Origin: Chrysoporthe austroafricana
Taxonomy: Eukaryota; Ascomycota; Sordariomycetes; Diaporthales; Cryphonectriaceae
Assembly: GCA_001051155.2 (NCBI GenBank)
Contig: JYIP02000014.1
Span: 1-64,000 of the forward strand
Length of the DNA stretch: 64,000 nt
Direction of reading: 5' to 3'
Position 1 is the first letter of the stretch; each line of letters starts with the position of its first letter. A model generated the notes under the pieces. That model was given only the letters and a program-made list of their open reading frames with translations, did no database searches and had not been told where the DNA came from. This document shows positions 1-13,700 of the stretch, piece after piece. The translations under genes and the position numbers were made by a program.

Positions 1-431
1 ATTTTTTATTTATTATTTATCGCTTGCTATTTGCTTTGCTTGCTTTTTATTCCTTATTATTTAATGCGTATTATTATTTATTGCTTATTTTTTTTGCTAT
101 TTATTTTGTTTATTGCTTATTTTGCTTATTATATATTTTATTTGCTATTTATTTTATATATTGCTTATTTTGCTTATTATTAATTTTGCTTTTTATTTAT
201 TATTTATNTTTGCTTATTATTTATTTTATTTATTATTTTCTATTTATTATATATTACTTAATATTTATTTTGCTTATTATTATTTATTATTTATTATTTA
301 TTATTTATTATTTATTCTTTATTTTGCTTATTACTTATTTTATTTACTTTTTACTTTATTTATTATTTTTTTTACTTATTATTTATTTTATTTATTATTT
401 ACTTTACTTGCTATTTGCTTTATTTATTTAT
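1..431. repeat. AT-rich low-complexity tract
   Basis: Pyrimidine-dominated simple sequence built from TTTATT, TTGCTTATT and TTTGC words, with almost no G or C otherwise. It abuts the start of the first tandem unit. Long open frames through it are only Leu/Ile/Tyr/Phe strings caused by composition. One N is present at 208. No telomeric repeat is visible, so this is not a telomere as it stands. Confidence 0.8.
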
Positions 432-2693
432 ATTATAATATATAATTAAAAATGAAAAACGAATAAATAAATTTAATTAGCTATATTCGAAATAAATATT
501 TATAATATATACGGAAAAAAGAATTTGAAAGAATAGCAAGTTTTAGCTTTTTCTCTTACTTATCTTATTAATTTATTTTCTAATTAGAAATGCAAGCAGG
601 TTAGAAGTAATATAGAAAGTTCTTTAATCTATTAATTACTTAATCAGAATTCCGAATTAGGACTAGTATAAAACCTATTTCGTTTTGATTAGTTATTTCA
701 AAAAATAAGGCTTGCCCTATTAATTTTCTGGGTAAAAATTTAGGGTTTGCAATTGCAATCCTCTTAAACGTTATATAGTTCTTATATTTAAATATATTAT
801 AGATTATATTGGATAGATAAGAGATCGAATTGAAATAATATAAATATTTTGAAAAACGGATTGAATATAGTTTGTATAATTTTAAAATAATCTTTTATTC
901 CCGGTTTTTATTAATACCAAATTTTTATTCATATAAAAAAATTATCCTTTACTTTAAGGATATTTTTACTTAAAGATAGAATTAAGGTTAATTATTTATA
1001 TAGAATTCTGAATTCCGATTAATATAAACCCTTTTTCGTTTTAATTAATTATTTCAAAAAGCGGGGTTTGCCCTATTAATTTCTAAATGAAAATTTAAAG
1101 ATTAATATTAATATAGCTTTTATTATAACTTTAAAAATAATTATAAAATAATTATCGTTCTTTACGATTTTTCTAATCGTATATATAGATTCGTATTTGC
1201 TATACGAATGCTTTATTAAGTTTGGAACGATTAAAGAAAAGTATTTTATAATTAATATAATAGCGTTTAAATAATTATACGAATAGTGCGAAATTATAAA
1301 AATATAATAGATTAATAATAATAATAATTTAGCTAATACTTTTATTAAAATAATATTAAATAGAATATTAAAATGCTTTATTAATATTAATTAGCTTATA
1401 ATTTATATAAAAAGATTTATAAATAAGCTATAAAAAAGAAAAGAAAAAGCATTATAAAAAAAGAAAAAAACTGCTAATATAGAATAGCTAATATAAAATA
1501 ACTAAAGCTATTTATTCTAGCATATAAGGATAAGCTAAAATATAGCCCGTATATTAAAGCAAAAGCTATTTCTATGCTTTAGCTATTACTTATAGCTTTC
1601 TTTCTTTCTTTCTTTTTAAAGAGATATAATAATAAATAATAAATCAAACTCAATTATTATATACGTAATTAAGCTTAGCTAATAAAAACCGAAAAAAAAA
1701 AATGCAATTTTCATTCTTTATTATTCTTTATTTCGTATTATGAAATATCCTTTTCCCGGCCCAAAAATTTAATTAAAGCTACCCTTTCCGTTATATATTA
1801 GCTATTATATCCTTTTCTGCCTTAATATTAATTTGCAATTCGAGAATTATTATCTTATTAAGTTCGAATTCCGAAAGAAATATATTTGGCAGCTTAAAGC
1901 TAAATTAATAGAAAAGCCGATCAGTTTTTATTCGTATAAAAGCGAACTTATATTAATACTTATAAACGCTTTAATCTTATAAATAACTGGGTACGTTCTA
2001 TATATTTTAAATATATATTAGCTAGTTTCAATATGCTAAATATAATTAGTATAAGCGCTATTTTAAATTTGAAAAATAAAATAGTATTCAAAAAAGGGAA
2101 TTATTATATAAGCAGTATTTCTATTATTAAATTAGCGTATATAGCTTATAGCCCTTTGCGAATAGCAATCGTACGGATTTCGGTTTCGAAAGCCAAAAAG
2201 AATAACGATTAGAGCCGGCATTTATCGAATATCGGTATTATGCTTTAAAAAGGCGAAATATTTGCCGAAAGGCCGAAAGCCAGAAAGCTCGACAAAAATA
2301 AGGTTCGGCTGGATCTTTTGGAATTGTATTATATATAATATCCAGAAACTCTTTTCCTGCGCAAGCAAAAGCCGGCCGAAAGCATTTCCGATCGCCTTTA
2401 TTAATTTTTCTTCTATATTCAGGATCCAAACGCTATATAGCTTTCCAGTAAGGCCTTATAGCGTATAAAACTGAAAGAGGTTATATAGTTCTTTATACTT
2501 ATCGCAATATTGAGTATAGTTAAGCTAAAGCATTGCTTTAAAAAAAGTAATCCGATTCCATATAAGCGGAAAGGCAATAAGGCAAAGCAAAGTGAAAACG
2601 GGCTTGCTAGCGCTAGCTATTATAAGCAATAAATGCCAAGGCTTTCGAGAGGAAGTTTTGAAAAGCAAGCGGCAAGCAATCGGTTTATAAGCG

Positions 2694-3960
2694 AGATAAG
2701 TATTTCTAAGCTTTAATTAAGGCCGTTACGTAATACTAGCAGCTAAGCAAGAACTAGGAAGCAAATGCTTAGAAATTTGTTAACGTAATAGCAGGATATA
2801 ATAACGAACCCTTTCGCGTATCGCGAGAGGCTTTAGCAAAAGGGTTTTGGAAAAAGAAATAGCTTACCGGCAAGATAAGCATTTCTGGATTCTGATTAAG
2901 GCCATTACGTAATACTAGCAGCTAAGCAAAAGCTAGGAAGCAAATATTTAGAAACTTATTAGCGTAATAGCAGGATATAATAATAAACCTTTTCGCGTAT
3001 TGCGAAAGGCTTTAATAAAAGGGTTTTGAGAAAGGAAATAGCTTATTAGCAAGATAAATATTTTTAAGCTCTGATTAAAGCCATTACGTAATGCTAATAA
3101 TTAAGCAAAGGCTAGAGAGCAAATGCTTGGAAATTTATTAGCATAATAGCGGGATCTAATAACGAATTTTCTGGCAAAATCTTAAGGATTTTAGCAAGGG
3201 ATTTTGGCAAGAAGGTTTTAGGGAAAGAAATAGCTTACTGGCAAAAAGAATATTTCTGGGTTCTAATTAAAGCCGTTACATAATACTAATAGCTAAGCGA
3301 AAGCTAAGGAATAAATATTTGGAAATTTATTAGCGAAACGGCAAGATATAATAACGGACTATATTGCGTATTGCAAAAGATTTTAGCAAAAAAGTTCTAG
3401 GGAAAGAAATAGTTTATTAGCAAAATAAGCATTTCTGGGTTTTGATTAAAGCCGTTACGTAATGCTAGCAGCTAAGCAAGGGCTAAGGAATAAGTATTTG
3501 GAAACTTATTAGCGAAATAGCAGGATATAATAATGGACTATATCGTATATTGCAAAGGATTTTAGCGGGAAAGTTTTAGAAAAGGAAATAGCTTATTAAT
3601 AAAATAAGCATTTCTGGATTCTAATTAGAACTATTACGTAATATTAGCAATTGGGCAAGGGTTAAGGAATAAGTATTTAGAAACTTATTAGCGAAATAGC
3701 AAAATATAATAACGAACTTTCCGATAAACTATTAAGGATTTTGGCAAAAAGATTTTGGAAAGGCAAATAACTTACTAGCGATATAAGCATTTCTAAGTTC
3801 TGATTAAGGCTATTACGCAATACTAGCAGCTAAGCAGAATGTAAAAAAGTAATAGCAAAAACTTTAAGGGCAAGTTAGCAAGATAGGATAAGGGATTTAA
3901 GTTTTGAAAAAGGGAAGGAAGCGGGGATTTTGAGAAAATATACAATTAATAAGCAGCATA
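2694..3960. repeat. Minisatellite, period about 180 bp, seven copies (unit 1)
   Basis: A recurring word of the form AAGATAAGCATTTCTGG...ATTAAGGCC...TTACGTAAT recurs near 2,694, 2,872, 3,051, 3,243, 3,423, 3,602 and 3,782. The spacing is 178-180 bp with one of 192. Each copy also contains a GAAAC/TTTATTAGCGTAATAGCAGGATATAATAA stretch and a variable segment carrying AAAAGGGTTTTGGAAA. The irregular spacing argues against a protein repeat. It lies downstream of the helicase. Confidence 0.85.
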
Positions 3961-5219
3961 CCGTAAAAAAAAAAATAGCCTTAATTTCTAATTAGCTTAG
4001 CTTTATAATTCTAGCAGCTAAGCAGAATATAAAAAGGTAATAATAAAAACTTTAAGAGCAAATTAGCGGGATAGAATAAAGAAGCTTGCTAGCAAGCTAG
4101 CGAAAAGTAAAAAAGAAATATCTTAGCAAGTTTGCAAGACTTAAAAAAGAAATTTCTTGCAAACGGGCAAAAAATAGAAATAAAAAGCCTAAATGCTTAG
4201 CAGCAAATAAATTGCTATAAACTGACTTATTACGTACGAATAATTAATTCGTTTCGATTCGAATTTGCAAGCAATTCTTATTACTAATAATTTATTTATG
4301 CTTGTAAATTATTCGATTTTACGATTCGAAATTGCAATATGCTGCTTAAATGCGATAATATAAATATTTATCGTTATTAGCTTTCTAAATCTTTTCTTAA
4401 TTTTTTCTAAAAACTAAAACCAATTCGGCTTGCAATATATATTTTACCGATCGCTAGCCTTGCCCTTGCTTGCATTCTTTCTTTATACTTAGCTGCTATT
4501 TTAGTAAAAAATTCTAAACCTAATCCGCTTGCTCTTTTTTTCTCTTCCTGTATTATAGCTATTAGCGATTGGAACCCAAAATATCGAATAGCAAAGGAAA
4601 AAAGCTTGCTAATTTTGCGGATATCCTAATATTATCTTTCGAAAAAGCCCGGGCAAAGCTGCTTAGCAATTCAGAAATTCTTCGCTCTATTCGTTTCGGT
4701 ATAGCTTTTTTTTAATATATTAACTCTTTCCAGGCAATAACGGACGAAATTTACGAAATATTGAATAAGGCAGGATAATAGCGCTTTACAATATTGGCTA
4801 AAGAAGCTTAATTAATCTCTTAAACGCTTGGCTTAGCAAAATATATAGCCTTATTTCAATAATATCCTTATATAGCCTTTAATCTAAGCCGGATTATTAT
4901 GAATTCGGTTAGTAATAATTATTTTCCAATTAATTTGAAAATATTAGCAAATTATTTAAATTATTTCGATTTGGAATTATTTAATTCCTTACTAGCTAAT
5001 ACAATTGCTATATTCTGCTATTTTTTCCTTAATATTACTTTTCATTTGCAGCTATGCAATAATCCAAACTAGCCTTTCGATTAAGCTATGCTTAATAAGA
5101 TTTATTGGATTTATATTATATTTGCATTTTACGATATCGAAACTTTTATTTTATAATACGAATAAATTACGGATACGGCTTTAATAAGCCTGATTTGATA
5201 GCAGCTTATAGATTTGATT

Positions 5220-6850
5220 TGCTAGATCTGGATACCGAATTGGGTTTTCAATTTTGAAAGCTATTTTATTTTATATTTTCGAAGCAAATACAAGCTTGAA
5301 ATGCGCTAAGCGATTTTCTTTTGCATTCGCTTGCATTATTAATTTATAGCTATATACGATTATTATCGCTATGCTATCCAAATATTCGATTCCTTACTAG
5401 CTAGCAAGGATAAGCTTTAGCGGATTATTATAAAGCTTATCAAATAGTATTTAATAGCAATAAATAAGCTGCTAGCTAATAAAGCCCTGGATTATCGCTA
5501 TATATTTACTTTTCTTTAGGAAGACGAATGGAATTGCGGCTTGCATATAGCGAATAATTTGCAATTTTTTTTCCGGAAACTCAAGAAGCAATATAGCAGA
5601 GAATTTACGGACTAGCAGCAATCTGCCTTATATACGGATATAAATAGCAAGCTGCTGCTTTAACGCTATATCGAAAAAGCGTTTCTAATTACTATCCGTT
5701 TTAAGCTTAATATATTCGGAAAGATCTTGCGAGCGAACGAATTCCTTACGAAAACTCTAAATAATTAGCAATGCAATAGCAAGAAGAATTTAGCCAATAT
5801 GCAGCTTTCGGATCGGGCGAAAAATGCTTGGATCGACCCGATAAGTATATAGCTAATAAATCCGGGAATTATGGAATTCAGTCTGTAAATAGCCGATCGG
5901 ATTCGCAACCTGCTCCCGTTTATACTAGCCCAGCTTGCTATAGCAGAATAGCGAATCTTTTTGCCGACCCCGATACCCGAAACCGGAAGCTTTCGCTCGC
6001 AATTGCTAAAGGCGATAATAAGTATCGAAAAATATCCTAGTTTTGGGAAAAATACGATATAAGTCGAGATTTCGAGAAAGGGCTATACGGCTATCTTGCT
6101 TTCGGGTCTTCCCCCTTTTACGCTTATTGCCGAAACTTCTGCCAAGCCCGGAACATTTAATTAGCCCTTGCCCGTTTATAGTATACCGCTTGCGAATTCG
6201 GTACGTATTTTTCCGCGAAATTCCGTACGGGATTCGTTATAAAAGTTTCCGATAAATTTCGAGATTATGCTTAATATTGATACTCTAATTGCCGGGCTTA
6301 GTTTATCGAAATAGCTTAAAAGGCTGCTGCAAGCCTTAAATAGCAAGGATATCGCTTAGCAAGTAATAGCGAAATCGATATTCCAGATAAATTTTGGCAA
6401 TATGCTATTATTAAAATCGGTAAGTACGGGTAGCGATATATTAATAGCAAGCAGAATTTCGATTAAAGTCCGAAAATTAATACCGAGATAAGCTTTTCGC
6501 TCGCTATTCCCTATATTAGCTTTAGACCCGTTTCGCTAGCCAATATTAATATAAAAGCCCGATTTCGAAAAATAATAAGCAGTATTAAATAGGCTAGCAA
6601 GAAGAATAAGCGATACCTTATAGCAAGAATAGAAGGCTAAAGTACGGGAATAGAGAGCGGATATACGGGAAGGCAAGAAGCCCGCTTGAATATTAGGAAA
6701 CCAGCTATAAAGCCGGAAAGAAAATATTAAAGCAGTAGTAAATATAGCAAGCTTAATAGATTGGGAAGCCGAAAGTTAGCAGGCAGGCTTGCGCTGTATT
6801 TTTGCTATTTATTTTGGGCTCGATAGTTTTTTATAGAAATTCGTTATGCT
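5220..6850 (+). pseudogene. Unrecognised RIP-disabled gene in unit 1, convergent with the helicase
   Basis: A plus-strand frame can be followed for some 500 codons, broken mainly by TAA and TAG at sites that read as former CAA/CAG or TGG. Short landmarks are RRMELRLAYSEQF (near 5,530), EKCLDRPDKYIANKSGNYG (near 5,822-5,875), NRKLSLAIAKGDNKYRKIS (near 5,980-6,037) and DFEKGLYGYLAFGSSPFYAY (near 6,070-6,130). The composition is protein-like (balanced Lys/Arg/Asp/Glu) and the same frame is kept in unit 2 at 33,900-35,250. I do not recognise a domain. The opposite strand is also fairly open here, so the orientation is a judgement from charge balance and fewer stops. Confidence 0.5.
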
Positions 6851-6989
6851 ATATCTCTGATTAAGCTTTCCTGGATTTGGCTTACTATAGAAATCGATTT
6901 ATTTTTTCTTTCCGATTTTTTTTTTTTCTTTCTTTTCCTTTCCTCCCGTCTTATAAGCTGCCGAATCAGGCTTTATTTTCCTTTTGCTA

Positions 6990-7794
6990 GCATGCAATTA
7001 ATCGCTTCTATTATTTCGAGAAAAGCTTAATATAAATTATTCATTTTAATATCGAGCTATTTATAGCGCTAGCCTAGCTATATATAAATAGCGCCTTGCC
7101 CTTAGCCTAATAGCTTATCTTGCTCGAAAAACGATAAAACGAATGCCGAAATCTTATAAGTATAAAGCGCTTAGAAGCTTGCAAAGACAGATCCGATTAA
7201 GCTAAAGTATTAGCATATCTTGCCGGCTTTATAACGATATAACCTCTAATCCGATAGTATAATCGCTTATAATTCGCAAAACGCTTGCGGAATCCCGTAT
7301 TAGAAATATCCCGAATATAGCGCTAAGCCCTTTTTCGCAAAAACGATTTCTTGCAATTCTTTTTGCTTCTTTTCGATTTCGTACCAAGCCGGATTTTACT
7401 GGGATAAGCAATCTGCTTTCGTATATAGAGCGGCTATGCCTTTTCGCTTTCTGCTTTTATAAAAAATATAAGCCCTAGCTTATATTTCGAGCTGCCGGAT
7501 AAAAGTATCGGCCGTTTGGGCTTTCTCCCGAGCATTTTTAGCTATTTCTTTTTGCGCCTAGTCGGTCTTCTGTTACATTTAGTCAAAAAGCTTCCGGCTA
7601 ATATTTTAATCTGCTTCGTACTTATCTTGCTGCAAAATCCTTGTTTCGCATAAGTTGCAAGCTGTTTCGCTATCCGTATATTATATCCGGGTTATATGCT
7701 TATCGAGAATTTAATCGAAAACGATACGGCAATATTCTTTTTCTTGCAAAAACTGGCTAATTTCGTTATTAGCATTCTTAATAGCCTAGCTATT
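6990..7794 (-). pseudogene. Telomere-linked RecQ-type helicase, C-terminal part (unit 1)
   Basis: Read on the minus strand this continues the helicase core found at 18,451-19,400, from which it is separated by the inserted family 1 element. Near 7,640-7,740 it shows FLQEKEYCRIVFDKILDKHI, then TDSETACNLCE, matching the Cys-rich C-x(n)-CxxC zinc region that follows the RecQ core in fungal telomere-linked helicases. Further downstream (7,250-7,330) is YGIPQAFCEL, which fits the (C)GIPQA-C block of the same family's tail. A Lys/Glu-rich helical stretch lies between them. Stops are of RIP type. The equivalent in unit 2 is at 35,411-36,130. Confidence 0.75.
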
Positions 7795-8001
7795 TAATAG
7801 TAAACGTACTGAAATATATTATAAAGCATAATTCTTCCAAAAAAGTGAATTATATTAAAGCCTATTAAGGCATTATATAGGCCTCCCGGTAAGGGTATAG
7901 CATTTACCTAGTAAATTCATTGCGTATTTACCAGGGGATTTACTATAAATTTACTAGGCGAATCCATTACGAATTCACTTCGTCTATAAGTTTTGCTATC
8001 A
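7795..8001 (-). repeat. Family 1 LTR (3' LTR of the element)
   Basis: 207-bp copy of the terminal repeat, collinear with 18,243-18,450 and 41,488-41,694. It begins TAATAG (RIPed TGATAG) and ends CTATCA. Confidence 0.88.
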
Positions 8002-8683
8002 ATTGCCGGCCTTTTATAACTTTTGTCTATAAAAGAAGCTAATTATCAGAAACGTCTTGAGTAGCAGTAATACGATATAGTAGGATTCTGGGTTATACGG
8101 CAAAGAAAAGCATAATAGCACTATTGAATAAAGGAAATTATATAGGAAATAATAATCGTTTCATAAAGCCGATTCGTATTAGAGTCCTAATAAGTAAATA
8201 TGCTTATGCCGAAAACTTGAATAATAAATATGCTTATACCGGGAATTAAAAGAAAACCTGCTTATGCTAAAGGCTTAGAATTAATCTTCTATTATAATCG
8301 GTTTATGCTTAGGGTAAATGGATATATATAGTATTTATATATAATAAGGCTAGCCGATATTCAAATATATTTCGGTAATGCTTAATCGTATTTATTGCCG
8401 AAATATTTGGTATAAATATAACCAAAAACTAAAATTGCTTGTGGATATTAATAGAAAATATAGCCTTTAGATAATAGGGTATTAAGTGAGTATAATAGTA
8501 GTAAATATGAAATGAAATTACGATAAGATATATCGGTATGCAAAGCCGATAGCCGTATATAGTTATTATATAGCAATATCGTAGCCAGTTTTCAATATAA
8601 GTAGCTAGATTTATAAATTATTGGAAGAAAGCAGCATTATATGCTGCTAATAATATTATATCGATAAATGATAGCTGTATTTA

Positions 8684-10470
8684 CTAATTGGGGGTAACTT
8701 CCCGGGTTTTAGTAATAGCTTTAAAGTTTAGTAAGTTGCAAGGGAACGTAGCAAACAGTTCTTCCTTTCCGATATAGTCGTAAAGGTCGATATAGTTATA
8801 GATATCAAGCTGCAAGGTTTTGACTAGCCTATACGCTTGGATATAAGACTTGAAGCCTATTATGCAATCTTGGCATTGCAAGGACTGGGCGGCGCTAAAG
8901 TAATTCTTATTTTCGTTAGCTCATTTCTGAAAGGTAGCATTAAAGTCGTAATCCATATTATCCTTAGTAAAGACGATCTTGATAGCTTTGAAATCGTACT
9001 CGAAGCAAAGGATTTGGTTTATAATGAAATATAAGCCCGACCGGTTGGACAAAATAGTAAGATTAAGGTCGCAAAGCCAAATAACGAACTCGTATATATA
9101 TTCTCTTATAGTAAAAGGGAAGAAGTACTGGATGCAATTATCGTAAATTCCGATAATGCCGAACTTAATATTATTATAAATAGCAAAACTGTTAGTAACG
9201 TAAAGACGGTTAGTACCGAAATTGCCTCCTTAAGTGAAATTATAGCATATATATTCTTTGGATATATAAAAAGCTAGCGTACGGTAATATACCGCGATTT
9301 CGGCTTTAATGGCTTTGGATTTAAGGTTATATTTGATAAATAAGGCGGGAATAACGCAAGGCGTAGCCCGCAAGGGCAGGGTGCTATTGATATTGGCTCG
9401 GAAAGCCCTGCTTAATATGGCTAATAGACTAGCTGTATTCGGTAGGCCATTTTCGGTTAAGTCGATAGTATTATCTATAATTCGATAGCGCTTGGCTGGC
9501 ATTATGAAATTTCGCTTTATTATAGCAGATAAGCTTAGATTAGCGATCGGCGTAATAGGCTCGGGAGCCCTAAATTTGGCCAAGATTAGCTTGATATTCT
9601 TGGCTATTTTTTTCCAGATAGCAAAAGCTATATTACGACTATATTCGTAGATTATAACGATTTCTGCTATATTGGCTGCATAGCGTATAGCATTTACTTC
9701 CTTTTTAGTAAAGTTGCTGCAATTGCCTAGTATTATTTATCCGGCCTTATCCTTAACGTAACGGCTATGCTTATTTCGTAAGCGATCGTTTTTCGATATT
9801 ATAGTAGGAAACAGGATGCGATAAGCTATTAATAGGGTATATAGGGCAAAGATAGGATTACGAACGGTAAGTAAATTCGGGGTAAATTCAGGCGATATTC
9901 TTTTAATAGAATTATCCATTAGTCCGTTATCTGTATCTTTGCTTGTAATAATATCCGCGCTAGTAAGAATGCCTAGATAAAGCTCTTATTTTTCGTAAAT
10001 AGAGCTAGAGCGGTCGATTTATAATAGCATAAAGTATTATGAAATAAGCTTCTGGGCTTTCTTAATAGTTAGTAGCCGACTAATATTATTGCTGCTTAGC
10101 TCGATATTAGGGATATAGATATTATATTCGACTTTTCGGTTTATTATATCGGTATAACCTTTACTAATTAGCGCCCGACAAAAAGCTACCGTATAAGCTT
10201 CTTAGCAGCGAAAGAAATCGCTTAAGTAGTTTTTCGTTATATAAGTATTACGGTAAAAACGGCTTTCGCTATTATACAAATATATAGCCTACCGATATCC
10301 TTTTAGGGAAAGGCGGTCCTTAAGCGATGCTTTATAAATATATTTGGCATATTATATAATCTTGCTTTTTCGGCAAACTTTGAAAGGTTTTTCTTGGGAT
10401 ATAGGGTACGATACCGTATAGAAGTTAAGCATGGCTAAATATACCGTTTCTTATCAATCTTAGTCTTATA
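8684..10470 (-). CDS. Unassigned extra frame of family 1 chromovirus (broken)
   Basis: Reading the minus strand from about 10,470 to 8,684 gives one frame of roughly 560-590 codons with about six to ten stops, far fewer than its surroundings. It includes an open stretch at 9,230-9,583 (117 residues) and others at 9,737-9,919 and 8,684-8,881. Landmarks are NPIFALYTLLIAYRILFP, NFTKKEVNAIRYAANIAEI, ENGLPNTASLLAILSRAFRA and LQCQDCIIGFKSYIQAYRLV. It lies 3' of the chromodomain, where env-like or accessory ORFs occur in LTR elements. I see no signal peptide, membrane span or known catalytic motif, and I do not recognise the family. It could be a captured host gene or an element-specific accessory protein. 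Confidence 0.45.
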
Positions 10471-10799
10471 GCGAGGCATTTACGGAAGAATACGACCTGA
10501 TAATCGCATAACGCATTTTGATTTTAATAATATTAATAGCCTTATTAATACAGTCTTTGCGGGTTTACGGAAGTTTAGCAAGGTAAAGCGAATTTGATAA
10601 TAATGCTAGCTTAATGCCCAAAAATAATATTCAAAAGCGTAATGAAAGGTAATAATAATAGGGCAATACGGCTGGCTATAATAAGTAGATAGGAATAGTA
10701 ATTATAAGCGCGCTAGTAGGAAAAGGAAAATAAAATGAATTTACTAGCAGTTTACGAAATAATAGCCTTTTGTATTCGCTAGAAATTTACTTGCCTTAC

Positions 10800-13700
10800 T
10801 TAGCGGTTGTTTTTATTCCAACGCGCGCTTATTATATTGCGAGTTCTTTCGATTTCTTGGAACAAATAAACTAGCTTATTCCAATATACTTTCTGTTCGT
10901 AAGTCGCGCCTTAGCCTGCCTCGTTTTCGTAAAGTAGTTACGACGATATTTCCCGATTTAAGGACTTTTTCTGCTAATAGCCGTTTTCGTTTCATTCTTT
11001 CCTGCAATTCGGCTATAATTTCGCATTTCCGTTCGAAATTACATATTATTTCGTCCGCATTCAGGGCATTACGGGATATCCATATATTATAATAGCTAGA
11101 ATAATTCATCCATTTTACTAGGTATTCAATTTTATGCAAATTATATTTATACTTTCGCTTATAGCAGCTAATTATCCTTTCCAGCTTGTAATGTCAGTAG
11201 TTTTTCAAATATTTCTCGATATCCGGATCCTCTGGCATATTTATTGGATCCTGGTATATAAGGTTATATTTATAGAAATCCGTCTTAGGAAGGTTTGCAA
11301 GCGTTAATTATATTACCGAGATTACTGGATAGATATTTATATAAAGAATTAATTTCAATTTATACGCTAAGTTCCTTATCTTTCGAATAATCTGGAAAAA
11401 TCTTATCTTTTGTTATAAAAATTTCAGAAATGGGTTATTTGGCAATAAGTACCCGTAGCCTAAGCGAATATATACCCAATTATTTAGTTCGAAAATTATT
11501 TGGCAGTAATGCTTATTATATTGCAATTTGGCTATTATTTACGCTTCGGCAATGAAAAGTTAAGCTTTTTCCTGGAAGATTTCCCTTGCCAGGAATACTA
11601 TATCCCTTATCTACCAGCCCGATAATAAATTGAATCCGAATAGCATTTAGCTAGCTGAATATTTTATAGCTCGGTTATACGCGTTATTCAAGTTAAACTA
11701 TAATACTAGTATTATTTCGGTCCATTCTGTATTAGAGTAGGCGGTTATGAAATGCCGAATTGCTATTTTAACTATTCGGTTCTTTATTTCAGACTGCCCG
11801 TCCGTTTGCGAATGCAAGGCGGTAGAGTAGGCAAGTTTCGTTCCGATAACCTCTTACAAATATTTCCAAAATTCCGATAGGAATTTCGAGTCTCTATCTG
11901 AGATAATCCTCTTGAATATTTCCCAGCTAATAATATAAAGTATCCGTAAGATAAAGGTTGCCCAGTTTGCTATAATATATATTGCATTGCTTAGTATAAT
12001 AATCGTAGCTTTGGAATATTTATCCGTAATTGTAAGAAATATATCCAGGAATAGCATTTTAATTAAAGCTTATATAGTATTTATAAATAATACTATCGGT
12101 AGTCCTATAATAAAGTTTATAGTAATAATATGGAATAGGATTAATGGAAATAATATAGGCTGCATTTCCTTTAAAAGTTGCTATAAGTCGTTTTTGTTCT
12201 CGTTATAAGCTCGATATATTAATATATAATTGCGTATTTTAGCATAGCAATATCTGATAATAAATCGATCCGTTAAATTATGCTATACGCAGTCTATACC
12301 GAAATGGTATTTTCTATTGTAAGTTTCTTTAATAAAATCCAATGCTACTTTATTCGGGATATATAATCGTTATTTCCCGTAATAATCCTTGAGAAATAGT
12401 AAGCTATTATAATCTAATATGAAAAGTAATTAGGCAACCTTGTTTGGATCTTTTAATTATTCGATTATTCTGGATTATAAAGGGTATTTTTCGTATCCTT
12501 TCTTAATACGCCCTTTCATTTCGCTATCTATAGATATTTTACTAAGAATTTAAATAAATTCGTTTTCCTATATCTTGTTTAGAATGCCTTTATTATCGAT
12601 AGGTTTCTGAATAGATAGCAATTTTGATATAGCATTTGCGAGAATATTCGATTTTCCCGGTATATAGTATGCTTTCAAATTGAATTAGCTTAAGTATTCC
12701 GTAACGAGAATTAGCCGCATATTTATTTTGGTCTTGTTTACTATATTTATAGATAACGAATAGATAATGCTAACTATTGCTGCATAATCGGTAAGGATAT
12801 AAATTGGCTTAGCTCGGTTCGATTCTATTATCGTTTTCAGCTTTCGTACTAGCTATACTAGATAGGCTACCTCTAGCTTTATAGGCTAGTACTTTCGTTT
12901 TGCTTTATTAATTATCTTGTTCAGATAGAGGATTGGTTATACGGCTATGCTTGCTATTAGCGATATTCCGTTCTATATATAATCGTTTGCTAATTGGAAA
13001 ATAATGCTTGAGAACCCTATTTTCTTAAATGCATCCAGCTGGATAAAGAGAGGTTTGTCTGGGATATAGTAAAATAAAGCATTTTTAGCTTCCAAAGCTA
13101 TTTTGAGGTTGTGAAAACTATTAATTTCGTCTGGTATTGGATTGAAAGTAGCTTGCGTAATATAGTTTTGCCGTTTTATACCTGAAAGTAAATAGTTCGA
13201 TTAGCGAGCTTCGCTTAGTATTCTAGTTTTCTTTCTCTGAAATGGATTGATTCTATAACTATATCTAGGAATTAAATAGCGTAAGTATCCTGTAAATCCG
13301 ATAAATCTTTCCAGTTGCTAGAATGTTTTAAGGAATTCCAAATTGCGAATAGCTTGTATTCGGTATTCCGTATTGGAAATTCCGAATCCGTTTACTTTAA
13401 ATCCTAAGATTTGGACTGAAAGATATCCAAGAAACGATTTGGGTCTAGCTAATGAAATATTTTTGCATAAAAATAGCGAGAAAATAGTTTATAAATATCG
13501 CAAGTAATTTTATTCTGTAATTGAATGAATAACGATATCGTCTATAAAAGCGGAAGCAAATTTATAATATAATCGTAAGAATTAATTTATAAAATATTAG
13601 ATATAGAATAATGAATTTCGAAATCCTATAAGTAAAACTTTTATCCTTTCTTAATTATAATAATTAATAATAGTAAATCGGTTTCTATAATCTGGATATA

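Noticed and set aside
1..431. Left end as a telomere
   Set aside because: No TTAGGG/CCCTAA array is present; only AT-rich simple sequence.
24..449. 141-codon and 110-codon open frames on the plus strand
   Set aside because: Composition artefact of the TTTATT-rich tract: almost only Leu, Ile, Tyr and Phe.
2694..3960. CRISPR-like array
   Set aside because: The period of about 180 bp, diverged units and lack of unique spacers fit a minisatellite, and the genome is eukaryotic.
7000..7794. Plus-strand reading of this interval as a gene
   Set aside because: The minus strand gives Lys/Glu-rich helicase-tail sequence with zinc-region cysteines conserved in unit 2; the plus reading is its antisense.
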